A DNA stretch of 48,172 nucleotides, taken from NCBI GenBank assembly GCA_016186795.1, contig JACPKY010000002.1, positions 668,771-716,942 of the forward strand. Reading direction: 5' to 3'. The position numbers were made by a program, and so were the translations under genes. The notes under the pieces were generated by a model. That model did not search any database, had not been told where the DNA came from, and saw only the letters and a program-made list of their open reading frames with translations. This document shows positions 33,954 to 43,087 of the stretch, piece after piece; position 1 is the first letter of the stretch, and each line of letters opens with the position of its first letter. The DNA is from Candidatus Gottesmanbacteria bacterium (GTDB taxonomy: Bacteria; Patescibacteriota; Microgenomatia; 2-02-FULL-39-11).

Positions 33954-35160
33954 TTTTGACAACTCCCCATAAATCAATCAACACCGCTTTTTTAGGAATC
34001 ACTAGATTTTTGTATTGCCGATGTGGGACTCCAATAATGACTATGTTTGAATGTTTTAATAATTTTTCTTTGGTAACAAACGTTGAATCTTTCACATATT
34101 CATCTGAATACAAAACGTTTGCTCCATGAAACCGCAATATTTTTCCTAATTTATATGATAAAGAATCCCGTGAATCATCACTATCTGCCTTGAAGGCCAT
34201 TCCTAAGATACCAACTATTATTTTTTTTAGGTCATAGTTTTCTCTCAACTTTTCAACGATGTAATTTGGTAAACCCTCATTTACCATTACTGCTACATTT
34301 CCTAACGTAAAATTATTGGTATTAAATGCCGCAAGTTGAAGGGTATCTTTAAGTAAACATGGCCCTGCCGCAAACCCTGCAGTTGGCAGACTTGATGCCC
34401 GACCATACCCTTTTACCATTGCCTTCCTTACTTTATTGAAATCCACTTCGAATTCATTTGCTATCATATAGAACTGATTAGCAACTGCAAACTGAATATA
34501 CCTCCATGCATTGGAGAATAATTTTGCAAGTTCCGCCTCATCAATTGTCACTTTCACAATTGACGGAGAAATTTTTTTAAAAAGATAAGAAGCATCACGA
34601 ATAGACTTTTGTGTTAGTCCAGCAATAATTTGAGGCAGTTGTGATAATTCTATCAAGGCTTTACCCTGAACAATACGCTCCGGACAATACGCAATATGCC
34701 ATTTTCCCTTTCGTTTTGAAGACAAAAAAGTAGAAATTTGAATACACGTTCGAGGATAAACGGTACTTCGAATAATAATACATTGATGATTATCAAGAAA
34801 AGGTTGGAGATCTTTAAACAAGTCTGTTAATGCTTTCAAATTTGGATTTAAATGATCATCTACGGGAGTTCCAATGGCAATAATAATATATTTTGCTTTT
34901 GCAATTGACTGTAACCTATTTGAAAGCCATAATGATTTATTGAGAACTTTCTTTAATATTTTATCCGCACCAGTTTCTGCAAATGGAAGTTTTCCCTGTG
35001 CTATTTTTTCTAAGGTGTTTTGATTGGTATCGTATAAAGTAACTTGTAAATTCTTATTTGCAAAAGCAAGTCCCAAAGGAAAACCTACATGACCTCCTCC
35101 TCCCACTATACAGATATCAACTTTCCCGGCAGGTAATTGAAAAGGGGATGAGTCTGTCAT
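33943..35160 (-). CDS. Nucleotide-sugar dehydrogenase (UDP-glucose/GDP-mannose dehydrogenase family)
   Basis: Oxidises a UDP-sugar C6 alcohol to a carboxylate with two NAD. The ATG at 35158-35160 overlaps the upstream stop by ATGA and gives 405 residues. Motifs: Rossmann GGGGHVGFPLG (20-30), GTPVDD, YCPERIVQG, the lysine in EAELAKLFSNAWRY and the catalytic Cys268 in GPCLLKDT. The NPERI-type and length resemble WecC/WbpA (N-acetylhexosamine) enzymes more than UDP-glucose dehydrogenase, but this is not certain. It would supply a uronic acid to the surface glycan. Confidence 0.87.
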   Translation of the reverse strand: MTDSSPFQLPAGKVDICIVGGGGHVGFPLGLAFANKNLQVTLYDTNQNTLEKIAQGKLPFAETGADKILKKVLNKSLWLSNRLQSIAKAKYIIIAIGTPVDDHLNPNLKALTDLFKDLQPFLDNHQCIIIRSTVYPRTCIQISTFLSSKRKGKWHIAYCPERIVQGKALIELSQLPQIIAGLTQKSIRDASYLFKKISPSIVKVTIDEAELAKLFSNAWRYIQFAVANQFYMIANEFEVDFNKVRKAMVKGYGRASSLPTAGFAAGPCLLKDTLQLAAFNTNNFTLGNVAVMVNEGLPNYIVEKLRENYDLKKIIVGILGMAFKADSDDSRDSLSYKLGKILRFHGANVLYSDEYVKDSTFVTKEKLLKHSNIVIIGVPHRQYKNLVIPKKAVLIDLWGVVKSEE

Positions 35161-36020
35161 TTCGTTCCTATAAGAAGATCTTGATAATCCCATGTCTTTT
35201 TTCTGCTACTCCAAGAACCATAATGAATGAAGGGTCTTTTTTTAAAGCCTGATCTTTTCAGAACTTCTCCGATAAAATCTTCATTATATGCAATAGCACA
35301 TTCAGGATTCGTTGGATCCAACAGTCGAAAGTCGGAATATTTCGTAGGAAATACTATCGCTGTTCTCTTATGAGAAAGCGATGAAAGAGAATACTTATTC
35401 AGAAGAAAAAAGGTCAGAAAACATTTCCCTCCTTTTTTTAAAACTCTGAAAATTTCTCTCACATAGTTTTCTACATCTTTTGGCACCATATGAGTAAATA
35501 CTGAAAGTAGAATCACAAAATCAAACGTACTATTTTTATATGGGAAGCGAAAACGATGGGCCCTTACTCTCCCACCAGGATTATAGATTTTATTAAACAC
35601 ATCAACAACGGAGAAATTGAAATTTTCCCTTAACGGTTTAATGTTATTCATACACCAATTTATTTCCTCCCTATTCACATCCATTCCTTGATACAAAGCG
35701 TCGCTACTTAGAAAGGATAGAAGTTGCGAAGCCATCTGACCGCAACCGCATCCAATCTCTAAAATATGAGCATTTTTTTTGGGACGACAAAATTTTAGAA
35801 AGAACCGAAACCGAGAGTATCCCTTTCCCCGATAATACCTTGGACTCCAATAATCTCCTGCTTTTAACCGAATGGACATAGGCGGAGTTAATGAATGATT
35901 TTTCCTTAATAAGACGTCCAATAAATCCTCGCTCATACCTTGGGAAAAAGCTATTACATTTTGTAATCGCAATGGAAATTCTTTCACAAAATAGATGTAA
36001 TACTCTTGTAATGTTTTCAT
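35157..36020 (-). CDS. Class I SAM-dependent methyltransferase
   Basis: 287 residues. The SAM-binding motif ILEIGCGCGQ spans 86-95, followed by YQGMDVNREEINWC and, later, FDFVILLSVFTHM and LKKGGKCFLTFFLLN, which fit a class I (Methyltransf_11/25-like) fold. It overlaps the upstream glycosyltransferase and the downstream dehydrogenase by 4 bases each. In this setting it likely methylates a sugar hydroxyl or lipid-linked glycan, which is inference only. Confidence 0.82.
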   Translation of the reverse strand: MKTLQEYYIYFVKEFPLRLQNVIAFSQGMSEDLLDVLLRKNHSLTPPMSIRLKAGDYWSPRYYRGKGYSRFRFFLKFCRPKKNAHILEIGCGCGQMASQLLSFLSSDALYQGMDVNREEINWCMNNIKPLRENFNFSVVDVFNKIYNPGGRVRAHRFRFPYKNSTFDFVILLSVFTHMVPKDVENYVREIFRVLKKGGKCFLTFFLLNKYSLSSLSHKRTAIVFPTKYSDFRLLDPTNPECAIAYNEDFIGEVLKRSGFKKRPFIHYGSWSSRKKTWDYQDLLIGTK

Positions 36021-36934
36021 CTTTGTATCGTTATAGAAGCGAATTTATTCAATACGTAATAATTTACGTATTCTTTTTGTATGATTGGCGTTACAACTTT
36101 TCTTTTTCCAAGAGGAATAGAAATTGTACAAATACCTACAAAATAACCCGCGGTCCCATAGAAAAAAGGGGCAAGCGACCCTTTTTTAAAAGGAAGGAAA
36201 AAAAGTGTCATCATATCTCTTATAAGAAGTAGCGGAATATACCAGAGAGAAAAATGTTTTATTGTTAACCAAACAAAATTTCTAAACATTAGATAATACA
36301 TGAGTTTCCGAACTTTCGACCAATTATCGAAATGACGTATTTTAATCAGAGGATCAAATATTGCAAAATAACCGGCATTTCTGATTCTTATGAATAAATC
36401 ATCCTCATGCATCCAACAGAAAAATTTTCCATCGTAGTAACCGCTTTTTGAAAATATTTCCCTTTTAAAAAGAGTCCCTCCAATTGTCTGATTATAAAGT
36501 GCTCGAGTAGGATTTTTGAGATAATCCTCATGATAATATTGACCAGTTTTGGGATTATAACTGTTACAGCCGACAACACCTATTCGCTTTGGTAATGTTC
36601 TCAATCTTGTATGGGCTACTTCCAAGGTATCTGGCAATATAGATGCATCGTCATCAAGGGCAAGAATATATTTACCAGTACTTTGCATAAACCCTCTACT
36701 GAAACCTTCTATTCCTCTATTCGATTTCATATCAATATAAATCGCGGTGGGAAATTCTTGACGGATTCTTTTTTCTTTTTTGGGAGTGGAACCATTATCC
36801 ACCACGATAACTTCAAAGCTTTTTGACGTTGATTTCATTACTGAATCTAGACAACGGAAAATTGCCGCATTCCTTCCTGGGGATGAAAGAATGATAATAC
36901 TAAAGAATGGCTTTCTATTGATATTAGTGATCAT
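36017..36934 (-). CDS. Family 2 glycosyltransferase
   Basis: 305 residues with a GT-A fold: FFSIIILSS at the N-terminus, VIVVDNGST, the metal-binding ALDDDASIL and a WMHEDDLFIRI acid motif near the middle. The C-terminal third is more hydrophobic and may sit on the membrane. It follows the first gene of the operon by 2 bases and overlaps the methyltransferase by ATGA. Donor and acceptor sugars are unknown. Confidence 0.88.
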   Translation of the reverse strand: MITNINRKPFFSIIILSSPGRNAAIFRCLDSVMKSTSKSFEVIVVDNGSTPKKEKRIRQEFPTAIYIDMKSNRGIEGFSRGFMQSTGKYILALDDDASILPDTLEVAHTRLRTLPKRIGVVGCNSYNPKTGQYYHEDYLKNPTRALYNQTIGGTLFKREIFSKSGYYDGKFFCWMHEDDLFIRIRNAGYFAIFDPLIKIRHFDNWSKVRKLMYYLMFRNFVWLTIKHFSLWYIPLLLIRDMMTLFFLPFKKGSLAPFFYGTAGYFVGICTISIPLGKRKVVTPIIQKEYVNYYVLNKFASITIQR

Positions 36935-36936
36935 TT

Positions 36937-37923
36937 TTATCTGCCAAATCTTAATTTGAGACTCCCGTGGTAAAGAAGTGGCAAGATCTGACTATCGTTA
37001 ATTTTTCGTATTCGTTGAATATAAATCCGTTTCTTTAGGGTATCGACTAAATAAAAACCATTCCATCCTATTGCACGAATAATTGCAATACAAAGGTCGA
37101 AACGGAATTTACGAACGTGATAGCCCATTTCAGCGCCAAGAATACATATATAAAACGGCAAATATATACAAAGTGATTTTAGACTATAATTTTTTAGCAT
37201 TGTTCTTAAGCAATTTCTTTCACTCCAATATCGTTTTTGAGCTCTATTATAGGTCTTTCCCAATGTTGCATGCCCAAGATGAGACACGTACGATCCTGCA
37301 TGATAGCAAACTGTATACCCTAATAATCGTACTCGCCATGACAGATCAATATCGTCATGTAAAGCAAAATATTTTTCGTCAAATCCGCCCAATGTCTTAA
37401 AGATCTCTGCTCGTACCATAATTGAATTCCCATATACACAGAACACTTCCTCCTCACGAGGGATCTCCTTTCTCTTCTTTCCGTAATGGAGTGGCCAGGT
37501 AAAACCAATAACGTCCATTTCAGCTCCTGCATTCTCAACAAATTCCTCCTTTTGAGTTCGGTTCGCCGTCAAAGAAACTGAAGTACCAAGTCCTACTTTG
37601 CCATTTTTTTTAAATGCTTCTTCGAGAACTTTTATACAATTTTTATCCATTCGAACGTCGTTACTCTGAAATAAGAATAACTCACCAGTAGCATACTTTG
37701 AAGCGATATTTAAACCCAAAACAGCTCCCGTATTGTAAGAATCTTCTTTTATTATTCGAACGTTAGGATACTTTTTCCTTACAAAATCAAAACTTCCATC
37801 CACTGAACAGTTATCAAAGAGTATTATTTCATCCGGAGACCGTGTTTGAATATTTACTGAATCGAAGTAGTCCTTTAGAAGATGTTTACCATTATAGTTC
37901 AGGACAATAAGGGAGATTTTCAT
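36937..37923 (-). CDS. Family 2 glycosyltransferase, rhamnosyltransferase-like
   Basis: First gene of the minus-strand glycan operon. I start at the ATG 37921-37923 (328 residues, MKISLIVLNYNG), which is the usual family N-terminus. The frame is open to an ATG at 38007, which would overlap the divergent gene's start codon and leave no room for a promoter. Motifs are IILFDNCSVDG, FQSNDVRMD in place of a standard DxD, and ALHDDIDLSWRVRLLG, resembling RfbF/WbbL-type enzymes. The mRNA from the predicted promoter would have only about six leader bases. Confidence 0.87.
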   Translation of the reverse strand: MKISLIVLNYNGKHLLKDYFDSVNIQTRSPDEIILFDNCSVDGSFDFVRKKYPNVRIIKEDSYNTGAVLGLNIASKYATGELFLFQSNDVRMDKNCIKVLEEAFKKNGKVGLGTSVSLTANRTQKEEFVENAGAEMDVIGFTWPLHYGKKRKEIPREEEVFCVYGNSIMVRAEIFKTLGGFDEKYFALHDDIDLSWRVRLLGYTVCYHAGSYVSHLGHATLGKTYNRAQKRYWSERNCLRTMLKNYSLKSLCIYLPFYICILGAEMGYHVRKFRFDLCIAIIRAIGWNGFYLVDTLKKRIYIQRIRKINDSQILPLLYHGSLKLRFGR

Positions 37924-37935
37924 TTTGTCTTGCTG

Positions 37936-37964
37936 ATTATATATCTTTCGATACGGCATTTCTA
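37936..37964 (-). promoter_or_regulatory. Possible promoter of the minus-strand glycan operon
   Basis: TATAAT (37936-37941) on the minus strand with TTAGAA 17 bases upstream (37959-37964). Predicted start near 37929 is about six bases before the glycosyltransferase ATG, so the message would be nearly leaderless. Confidence 0.4.
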
Positions 37965-37977
37965 AATGAATTAGCCA

Positions 37978-37986
37978 TGATATAAT
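37978..37986 (+). promoter_or_regulatory. Extended -10 promoter of the plus-strand glycan operon
   Basis: TGATATAAT is a full extended -10 (TGn plus TATAAT at 37981-37986). No good -35 is visible, as is common for this promoter type. Predicted start near 37993 leaves a leader of about 13 bases to the ATG at 38006. Confidence 0.55.
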
Positions 37987-38005
37987 CTCAACGGTTTTCT
38001 CTTCC

Positions 38006-38797
38006 ATGAAAAAGTCTCATTTGATTAGTCTCATCGTCCCAATCTACAAACAAGAAAAAACCATTCTAGCAAGTATTAATGGACTTAAGTCCGTACTTGA
38101 TACAATCCGATATTACTATGAAATCATCGTGGTTATCGATGGAATTGTTGATAGATCGTATAAGAAAATTTCCACAGCAAAAATTCCACATATTATATGT
38201 ATTGCCTACCAGAAACATCAAGGAAAATCATTTGCTTTAAGAATGGGCATGCGAATGGCAAAAGGAAAATATATCATGTTTATCGATGGAGACTTGGATG
38301 TCGATCCAAATAGCATCTCAATACTTTTGGAATATATGGAATGGCATAGCGCAGATATCATTGTAGGGTCAAAAAGGCATCCCGCTTCAAAAATCTCATA
38401 TCCACTTTCAAGAAAAATCTTAAGTATCGGTTATTATCTTATTGTAAAGATACTTTTTAACGTACGGATACATGACACCCAAGCAGGTATTAAGGTTTTT
38501 AAACGGAATGTTCTTAAAACCGTTCTCCCCTACCTTGTTGAAAAAAAATTTGCGGGTGATCTGGAAATGCTTGTTGTTGCTGACTCCTTAGGATTTATCA
38601 AAATTTACGAAGCCCCGATAAAAATACAATACACGGCAGGATCAATAACGTCGGCTGCAACTCTTCGATCTATCTTTGGAATTCTTCTCGATACGTTTGC
38701 AATATTTTACCGATTAAAGATTACTCATTTCTATGATAAGCCCCATCGAAGCATATATTTGTCAACACCCTTATCAACTCTTTTGCACAATCGATAA
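38006..38797 (+). CDS. Family 2 glycosyltransferase, polyprenyl-phosphate mannosyltransferase-like
   Basis: 263 residues resembling dolichol/polyprenyl-phosphate mannose (DPM1) and glucose (GtrB) synthases. Signatures: SLIVPIYKQEKTI, VVIDGIVD, the metal site FIDGDLDVDP, IVGSKRHP and DTQAGIKVFKR. No clear C-terminal membrane domain is seen. Such enzymes make lipid-linked sugars used by GT-C transferases on the outer face; a GT-C-like gene lies at 44734-46383. First gene of the plus operon; it abuts the next gene without spacer (TAAATG). Confidence 0.85.
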   Translation: MKKSHLISLIVPIYKQEKTILASINGLKSVLDTIRYYYEIIVVIDGIVDRSYKKISTAKIPHIICIAYQKHQGKSFALRMGMRMAKGKYIMFIDGDLDVDPNSISILLEYMEWHSADIIVGSKRHPASKISYPLSRKILSIGYYLIVKILFNVRIHDTQAGIKVFKRNVLKTVLPYLVEKKFAGDLEMLVVADSLGFIKIYEAPIKIQYTAGSITSAATLRSIFGILLDTFAIFYRLKITHFYDKPHRSIYLSTPLSTLLHNR

Positions 38798-39769
38798 ATG
38801 ATTCAGCGTACCTTCGGTATCATAATTCCGGTAGAGAAAATATCACCTGGACTTTCAAAAACAATACGATCACTCGTTGCACAGACCCAGGAAAATTTCC
38901 ATATATACCTTATACTTACGACTCTTTCTCAAAAAGCTATTCCAAAAACAACAGTTGTTACCCTTCCCCAGTCCAAAAATAATCCTGCGTTAAAAAGAAA
39001 TTATGGCTTGAGTCTTTCTCAACATCAATATCTCCTATTTCTTGACGATGATATAATTCTTCCTCCTTATTGGCTAGAAGAGGCTTTGAAGAATTTAAAA
39101 CAAAAAAATGTTAGTGCTGCCGTTGGACCACTTCTGACTTCACCCGATAGTTCAATTTGGAAACAGATAAGTGGATATATTTGGGAAAGCAAGCTCATGA
39201 GTTTACGTTTCTCACCACAAAAAACAAATTATCAACAAATTACCAATGTTTATGATTATCCATGTGCGGCTCTTGCTATAAAAACATCTGATTTTATTGC
39301 CTGTGGTGGATTTAATGAAAATTTGTACCCAGGTGAGGATACAAAGCTATGCCTTGATATAACGGAAAAACTCAAAAAAAAAATCCTCTATGATCCATCA
39401 CTTATTGCTTTTCACGACCGAAAAGCTTTCCCTATGAAATTTTTACGTCAAATCTCTACATATGCCACTCAGAGAGGGGTATTTGTCCGAAAATACCCAC
39501 AAACTTCCCTTCATCCAATATATTTCCTCCCTCTCTTATTCTCGCTGTATGTTTTTTCATCAGCTTTTTTTTTATTTTTAGGAATGTATAAAATCTATAT
39601 GATCATTCCTCTTCTTTTATATATTATTCTTCTCACTATCGATTTTTTGCATACGTATGCACGGTCAAAAAACATATTTGTCTCAATAACAACGTGTGGA
39701 GGAATCATTATAAGTCATTTTATTTACGGAATATTCTTCTTACGAGGATTAATTAAAAGGGGTGAGTAA
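38798..39769 (+). CDS. Family 2 glycosyltransferase with C-terminal membrane segments
   Basis: 323 residues. The N-terminal GT-A domain has FLDDDIILPPYW as metal site and GGFNENLYPGEDTKL as the acceptor-side acidic motif. Two or three hydrophobic segments follow from about residue 240 to the end, so it is probably membrane-anchored. The start follows the previous stop directly, and its stop overlaps the next start by one base (TAATG). Specificity is unknown. Confidence 0.85.
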   Translation: MIQRTFGIIIPVEKISPGLSKTIRSLVAQTQENFHIYLILTTLSQKAIPKTTVVTLPQSKNNPALKRNYGLSLSQHQYLLFLDDDIILPPYWLEEALKNLKQKNVSAAVGPLLTSPDSSIWKQISGYIWESKLMSLRFSPQKTNYQQITNVYDYPCAALAIKTSDFIACGGFNENLYPGEDTKLCLDITEKLKKKILYDPSLIAFHDRKAFPMKFLRQISTYATQRGVFVRKYPQTSLHPIYFLPLLFSLYVFSSAFFLFLGMYKIYMIIPLLLYIILLTIDFLHTYARSKNIFVSITTCGGIIISHFIYGIFFLRGLIKRGE

Positions 39770-40788
39770 TGAAGCCAATTTCAATATCAGTTTGCATTCC
39801 AGTCTTCCAGGGATCAACCGTATTAAAAGATGCACTTCAAAGCATTATAAATCAAACAGTATCACCAGTTGAAATTCTCATTCTTGATGATAACTTTCTT
39901 GCAGATAAACAAGAAATTCTAAAAACAGAAAAAATTATCTCTTCATTTGCGGATAAAAGGATTCATTATTATAAAAGTAGGAATAACCATGGATCAGCAA
40001 AGACTATCAAAAAGCTTGCAAATTTAGCTAAGAACGAAATTCTCTTTTTTCTTTGCCAGGATGACATCTTAGCTTCTGGAACACTTTTAAAAATCCAAGA
40101 AGTCTTTCAAGAATATCCATCTGTCGGTGTTCTAACGCGACCATTTTTCTGGTTCGAAGAAAATGTAAAAAGGCCAATTCGCGTTGTGACACCATATGAT
40201 TCAAATCAAAACACAATTCTCACACTTTTTGACGGCAAAAGAGCTATTGAAAAAATTTTTGAATCAGTTGGTCAGATATCGGGACTTGCATACCGAAAGA
40301 AATATATTGATTTTCCTTTTATAAATGATACATTCACCGGACATATTTATCCTTTCGCTTCGGTACTGAAGAAATACAAGTGTATGTTTCTGAAAGATTA
40401 TACTGTTGCTGTAAGAGTCCGTACCAGCCAAACGAGGCATGTATCAGAAATCTATAGTAAATCTCCGACTCTCTCATGGGTAGAAATGTTCCAGACAGTA
40501 TTCTCTGAAAAACAATTTGAACATGTTCGAACTATGGGAACAAAGCAGATAACGAAACACTATGTTGGACTCATACAATTAAAAAATTATGCCAACTCCA
40601 GTATCTTAAGGAAGGAAATTACCATTCTGGTAAAATCCCGATGGCAAAATATCTTCTCTCCGAGATTTTGGTTTTATGTACTTATCACAAGTATTATTCC
40701 AGCTTTTCTTCTTCGAAAAATGACTGATGTTTATAAAAGAAATATTGTCTCCAAAACAGTAAATACTATTTATTTTCCAAAACCCTAA
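39769..40788 (+). CDS. Family 2 glycosyltransferase
   Basis: 339 residues; SVCIPVFQGSTVL and ILILDDN at the N-terminus and FFLCQDDILASG as the metal-binding acidic pair identify a GT2 protein. The second half (from about 150) is poorly conserved and has no clear ED motif, so the acceptor side is divergent. One hydrophobic stretch near residue 300 may be a membrane contact. It is coupled to both neighbours. Confidence 0.8.
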   Translation: MKPISISVCIPVFQGSTVLKDALQSIINQTVSPVEILILDDNFLADKQEILKTEKIISSFADKRIHYYKSRNNHGSAKTIKKLANLAKNEILFFLCQDDILASGTLLKIQEVFQEYPSVGVLTRPFFWFEENVKRPIRVVTPYDSNQNTILTLFDGKRAIEKIFESVGQISGLAYRKKYIDFPFINDTFTGHIYPFASVLKKYKCMFLKDYTVAVRVRTSQTRHVSEIYSKSPTLSWVEMFQTVFSEKQFEHVRTMGTKQITKHYVGLIQLKNYANSSILRKEITILVKSRWQNIFSPRFWFYVLITSIIPAFLLRKMTDVYKRNIVSKTVNTIYFPKP

Positions 40789-40793
40789 TCGTA

Positions 40794-42092
40794 ATGAAAT
40801 TTATACAAAATATTCTCTTTGAAAAATTTTTCCAATTCAGTCTAATTTCTTCAGTAGGGTCCGTTCTGAGTGGATTAATCAGTTTTGGGGTATACCTTCT
40901 ATTAATACGATATTTAACATTTGAAGAGTATGGAATCTATACCAGTTTATTTGCAATCGTTGGACTGATTACTTTTTTCTCTCACAGCTTTTCACTGTAT
41001 TTCACAACTATTGGATCATTGCAAAAAAATGGTAAGATCTCCTCTCGGGAAGTCCTGAAAATCCTCAAGGTATTCTCAGCAAAAGTACTTATCTCAGTTA
41101 TTCTATTGTCTGTTCTATTGTTAATCCTAAAAGAAGAAATTCTTCTATATTTTCCTCAATTTCCGTTCCAATATTTTTGGTTTATTCTCCTCCTCACTTT
41201 CATCGCGCTCCTTCATCCAATGATTGATGGACTACTCCAGGGGTTACAACAATTCGTACAACTTACTGCACTTTCTCTATTCATTACCCTCATAAAAGCT
41301 CTGGGAATTTCGCTTGCGGTCATTTATTCACTCTCCCTTCCATATATTCTCTTAGCAGTAATATTTTCTATCTTCATTTTATATGTTCTTTCGTATCTTT
41401 TATATCGGAGGTATCCTACGATACGAATAAGAAAAAATACTTCTAAGAACGTTAGTCTTTATCTGCCCGGTATATGGACATATGCCGGTATCACTCTTTT
41501 CCTTGGGAGTTTTTTTAATACAGATATTTTGATTTTGAGTCATGTCCAAAATCCTCTTCTCGTGGGACAATATGCAGTTCAGATGAATATTGCGAAGATT
41601 GTTCTTTTTGGAAATAGTATACTTCTTCCAATTGTGTATTCTCTATCAAGTCACTTCGCAATACGGAAAGATTCAGGACATAAAATTCCATTCCAAGCAA
41701 TCTTTTTCTCCCTATTTTTCAGTGGATTGATGATAATTCTCATAAGATTTTTCCCTCAATTTATCCTCCCTCTTTTTTCCAAGAAAAATTTTAGTCCCGC
41801 AGAAAATATTTTAATAATTATGATCTTGACAACAACTTTTTTCTCACTTTCAACAATCCTACTCCATTATTTACTCTCTTATAGACAGACAATCTTCCTT
41901 ATACCTTTAATATTTTTGAATATTCTCCAAATAGCACTTCTTACTCTCTACCATAATTCCTTTTTCGAAATAGCAATCTCAATGTTCATCATCCAGTTAA
42001 TACTACTTTTTATTGCATTAACCTTTTTCCTTACGTATATCTATAAACAATCATGGAAGAAAAATCTATCCACTGAGTTTTCAAAACAATGA
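40794..42092 (+). CDS. Wzx-type oligosaccharide flippase
   Basis: 432 residues with about a dozen hydrophobic segments across the whole length, starting with SVLSGLISFGVYLLLIRYLTFEEYGIY (shown in part) that fits the N-terminus of the polysaccharide-exporter MOP family. Such proteins move lipid-linked glycan units across the cytoplasmic membrane. It sits in the middle of the glycosyltransferase run, 5 bases after one and 31 before the next. No polymerase (Wzy) or ligase is clearly visible in this window. Confidence 0.85.
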   Translation: MKFIQNILFEKFFQFSLISSVGSVLSGLISFGVYLLLIRYLTFEEYGIYTSLFAIVGLITFFSHSFSLYFTTIGSLQKNGKISSREVLKILKVFSAKVLISVILLSVLLLILKEEILLYFPQFPFQYFWFILLLTFIALLHPMIDGLLQGLQQFVQLTALSLFITLIKALGISLAVIYSLSLPYILLAVIFSIFILYVLSYLLYRRYPTIRIRKNTSKNVSLYLPGIWTYAGITLFLGSFFNTDILILSHVQNPLLVGQYAVQMNIAKIVLFGNSILLPIVYSLSSHFAIRKDSGHKIPFQAIFFSLFFSGLMIILIRFFPQFILPLFSKKNFSPAENILIIMILTTTFFSLSTILLHYLLSYRQTIFLIPLIFLNILQIALLTLYHNSFFEIAISMFIIQLILLFIALTFFLTYIYKQSWKKNLSTEFSKQ

Positions 42093-42123
42093 ATTTAATT
42101 CTGAAACGTATTAGGTATCACAC

Positions 42124-43083
42124 ATGAAGATGCTCGATCTAACGGTAATAATTCCTGTGTATAATGGTGCAACAGTCATTGAAGATGTGCTTGGTAGTTT
42201 AGAAACTCAGGCGTATCCGATCCGAAAAGTTATTATTGTTGATGATAAATCAACTGATCAAAGTCTAAAAATAGTACAGAAATACAAAAAAAAATCTCAT
42301 TTGAATATAGCACTTATTTTACACACGAAAAATCAAGGTTTAGCGCAAAGCTATAATTCTGCTTTAATAAAGGTTCAAACTCCTTATGTTGTAACTCTCA
42401 TGCAAGATTGTGTATTATCTTCGGACAATGTTATTGAGCACCTTATAATGCCTTTTTTAAAAAACAAAACCCTCATCATTTCTTGTGCTAAAACGATAAA
42501 CCCTCTTTCGACATGGAAAACATATAATTTTTGGCTGAAATGTTTAATGGAAAGGCATGCCGGTCGAATTCTCTCTGGAAAAAATAACTCATGCTGCTGT
42601 TATTCTTATCGTACGTTGAAAAAAATTGGGTTTTTTAATACCAGGTTTTATCGAACTGCAGGAGAGGATACAGATATATTTTATCGGATGAACCAAATTG
42701 GAAATATTCTTGAAGTGAACACATTGGTGAAGCATATCCATAATCGAAATCCACAGTTTGGACTAACCGACTATATAAGGAAAGAAAATCAACGAGCAGA
42801 AGTATGTGGTGTGACATTTTCACATATGAAAGATCTCGGCTTTATAAACATTCTTCGGATCTTTGCACGACCTTTTATTTTACTAGGTTTAATAATACCC
42901 TATATGAATGTCGTATCTTTACTGCTAATAGTTTCATATGCATATCTCTATACCGAAAAAGTCTACTACTATGAAATTAGGAATCCTCGTATAATCTTAC
43001 TTCCATTCATTAACATATTTCTTTTTATAAGTTATACGTGGTATTTTTCGCGTGGATTTATAACAAAAAAACAGATACTTTGA
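42124..43083 (+). CDS. Family 2 glycosyltransferase with C-terminal membrane segments
   Basis: 319 residues. LTVIIPVYNGATVIED and VIIVDDKSTD are typical GT2 N-terminal motifs, and TAGEDTDIFYRM is the later acidic motif. The metal site position reads LMQDCVLSSD, an atypical replacement of DxD. Hydrophobic segments at about 250-275 and 290-310 suggest membrane anchoring. The gene lies between the flippase and the carbamoyltransferase, 4 bases before the latter. Confidence 0.82.
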   Translation: MKMLDLTVIIPVYNGATVIEDVLGSLETQAYPIRKVIIVDDKSTDQSLKIVQKYKKKSHLNIALILHTKNQGLAQSYNSALIKVQTPYVVTLMQDCVLSSDNVIEHLIMPFLKNKTLIISCAKTINPLSTWKTYNFWLKCLMERHAGRILSGKNNSCCCYSYRTLKKIGFFNTRFYRTAGEDTDIFYRMNQIGNILEVNTLVKHIHNRNPQFGLTDYIRKENQRAEVCGVTFSHMKDLGFINILRIFARPFILLGLIIPYMNVVSLLLIVSYAYLYTEKVYYYEIRNPRIILLPFINIFLFISYTWYFSRGFITKKQIL

Positions 43084-43087
43084 ACGT

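Noticed and set aside
37924-38007. Longer glycosyltransferase from the ATG at 38007
   Set aside because: It would overlap the divergent start codon and both predicted promoters; the inner ATG gives the usual family N-terminus.
39769-40788. Glycosyltransferase as pseudogene because of the divergent second half
   Set aside because: The frame is intact, coupled at both ends, and keeps the N-terminal GT2 motifs; divergence alone is not decay.
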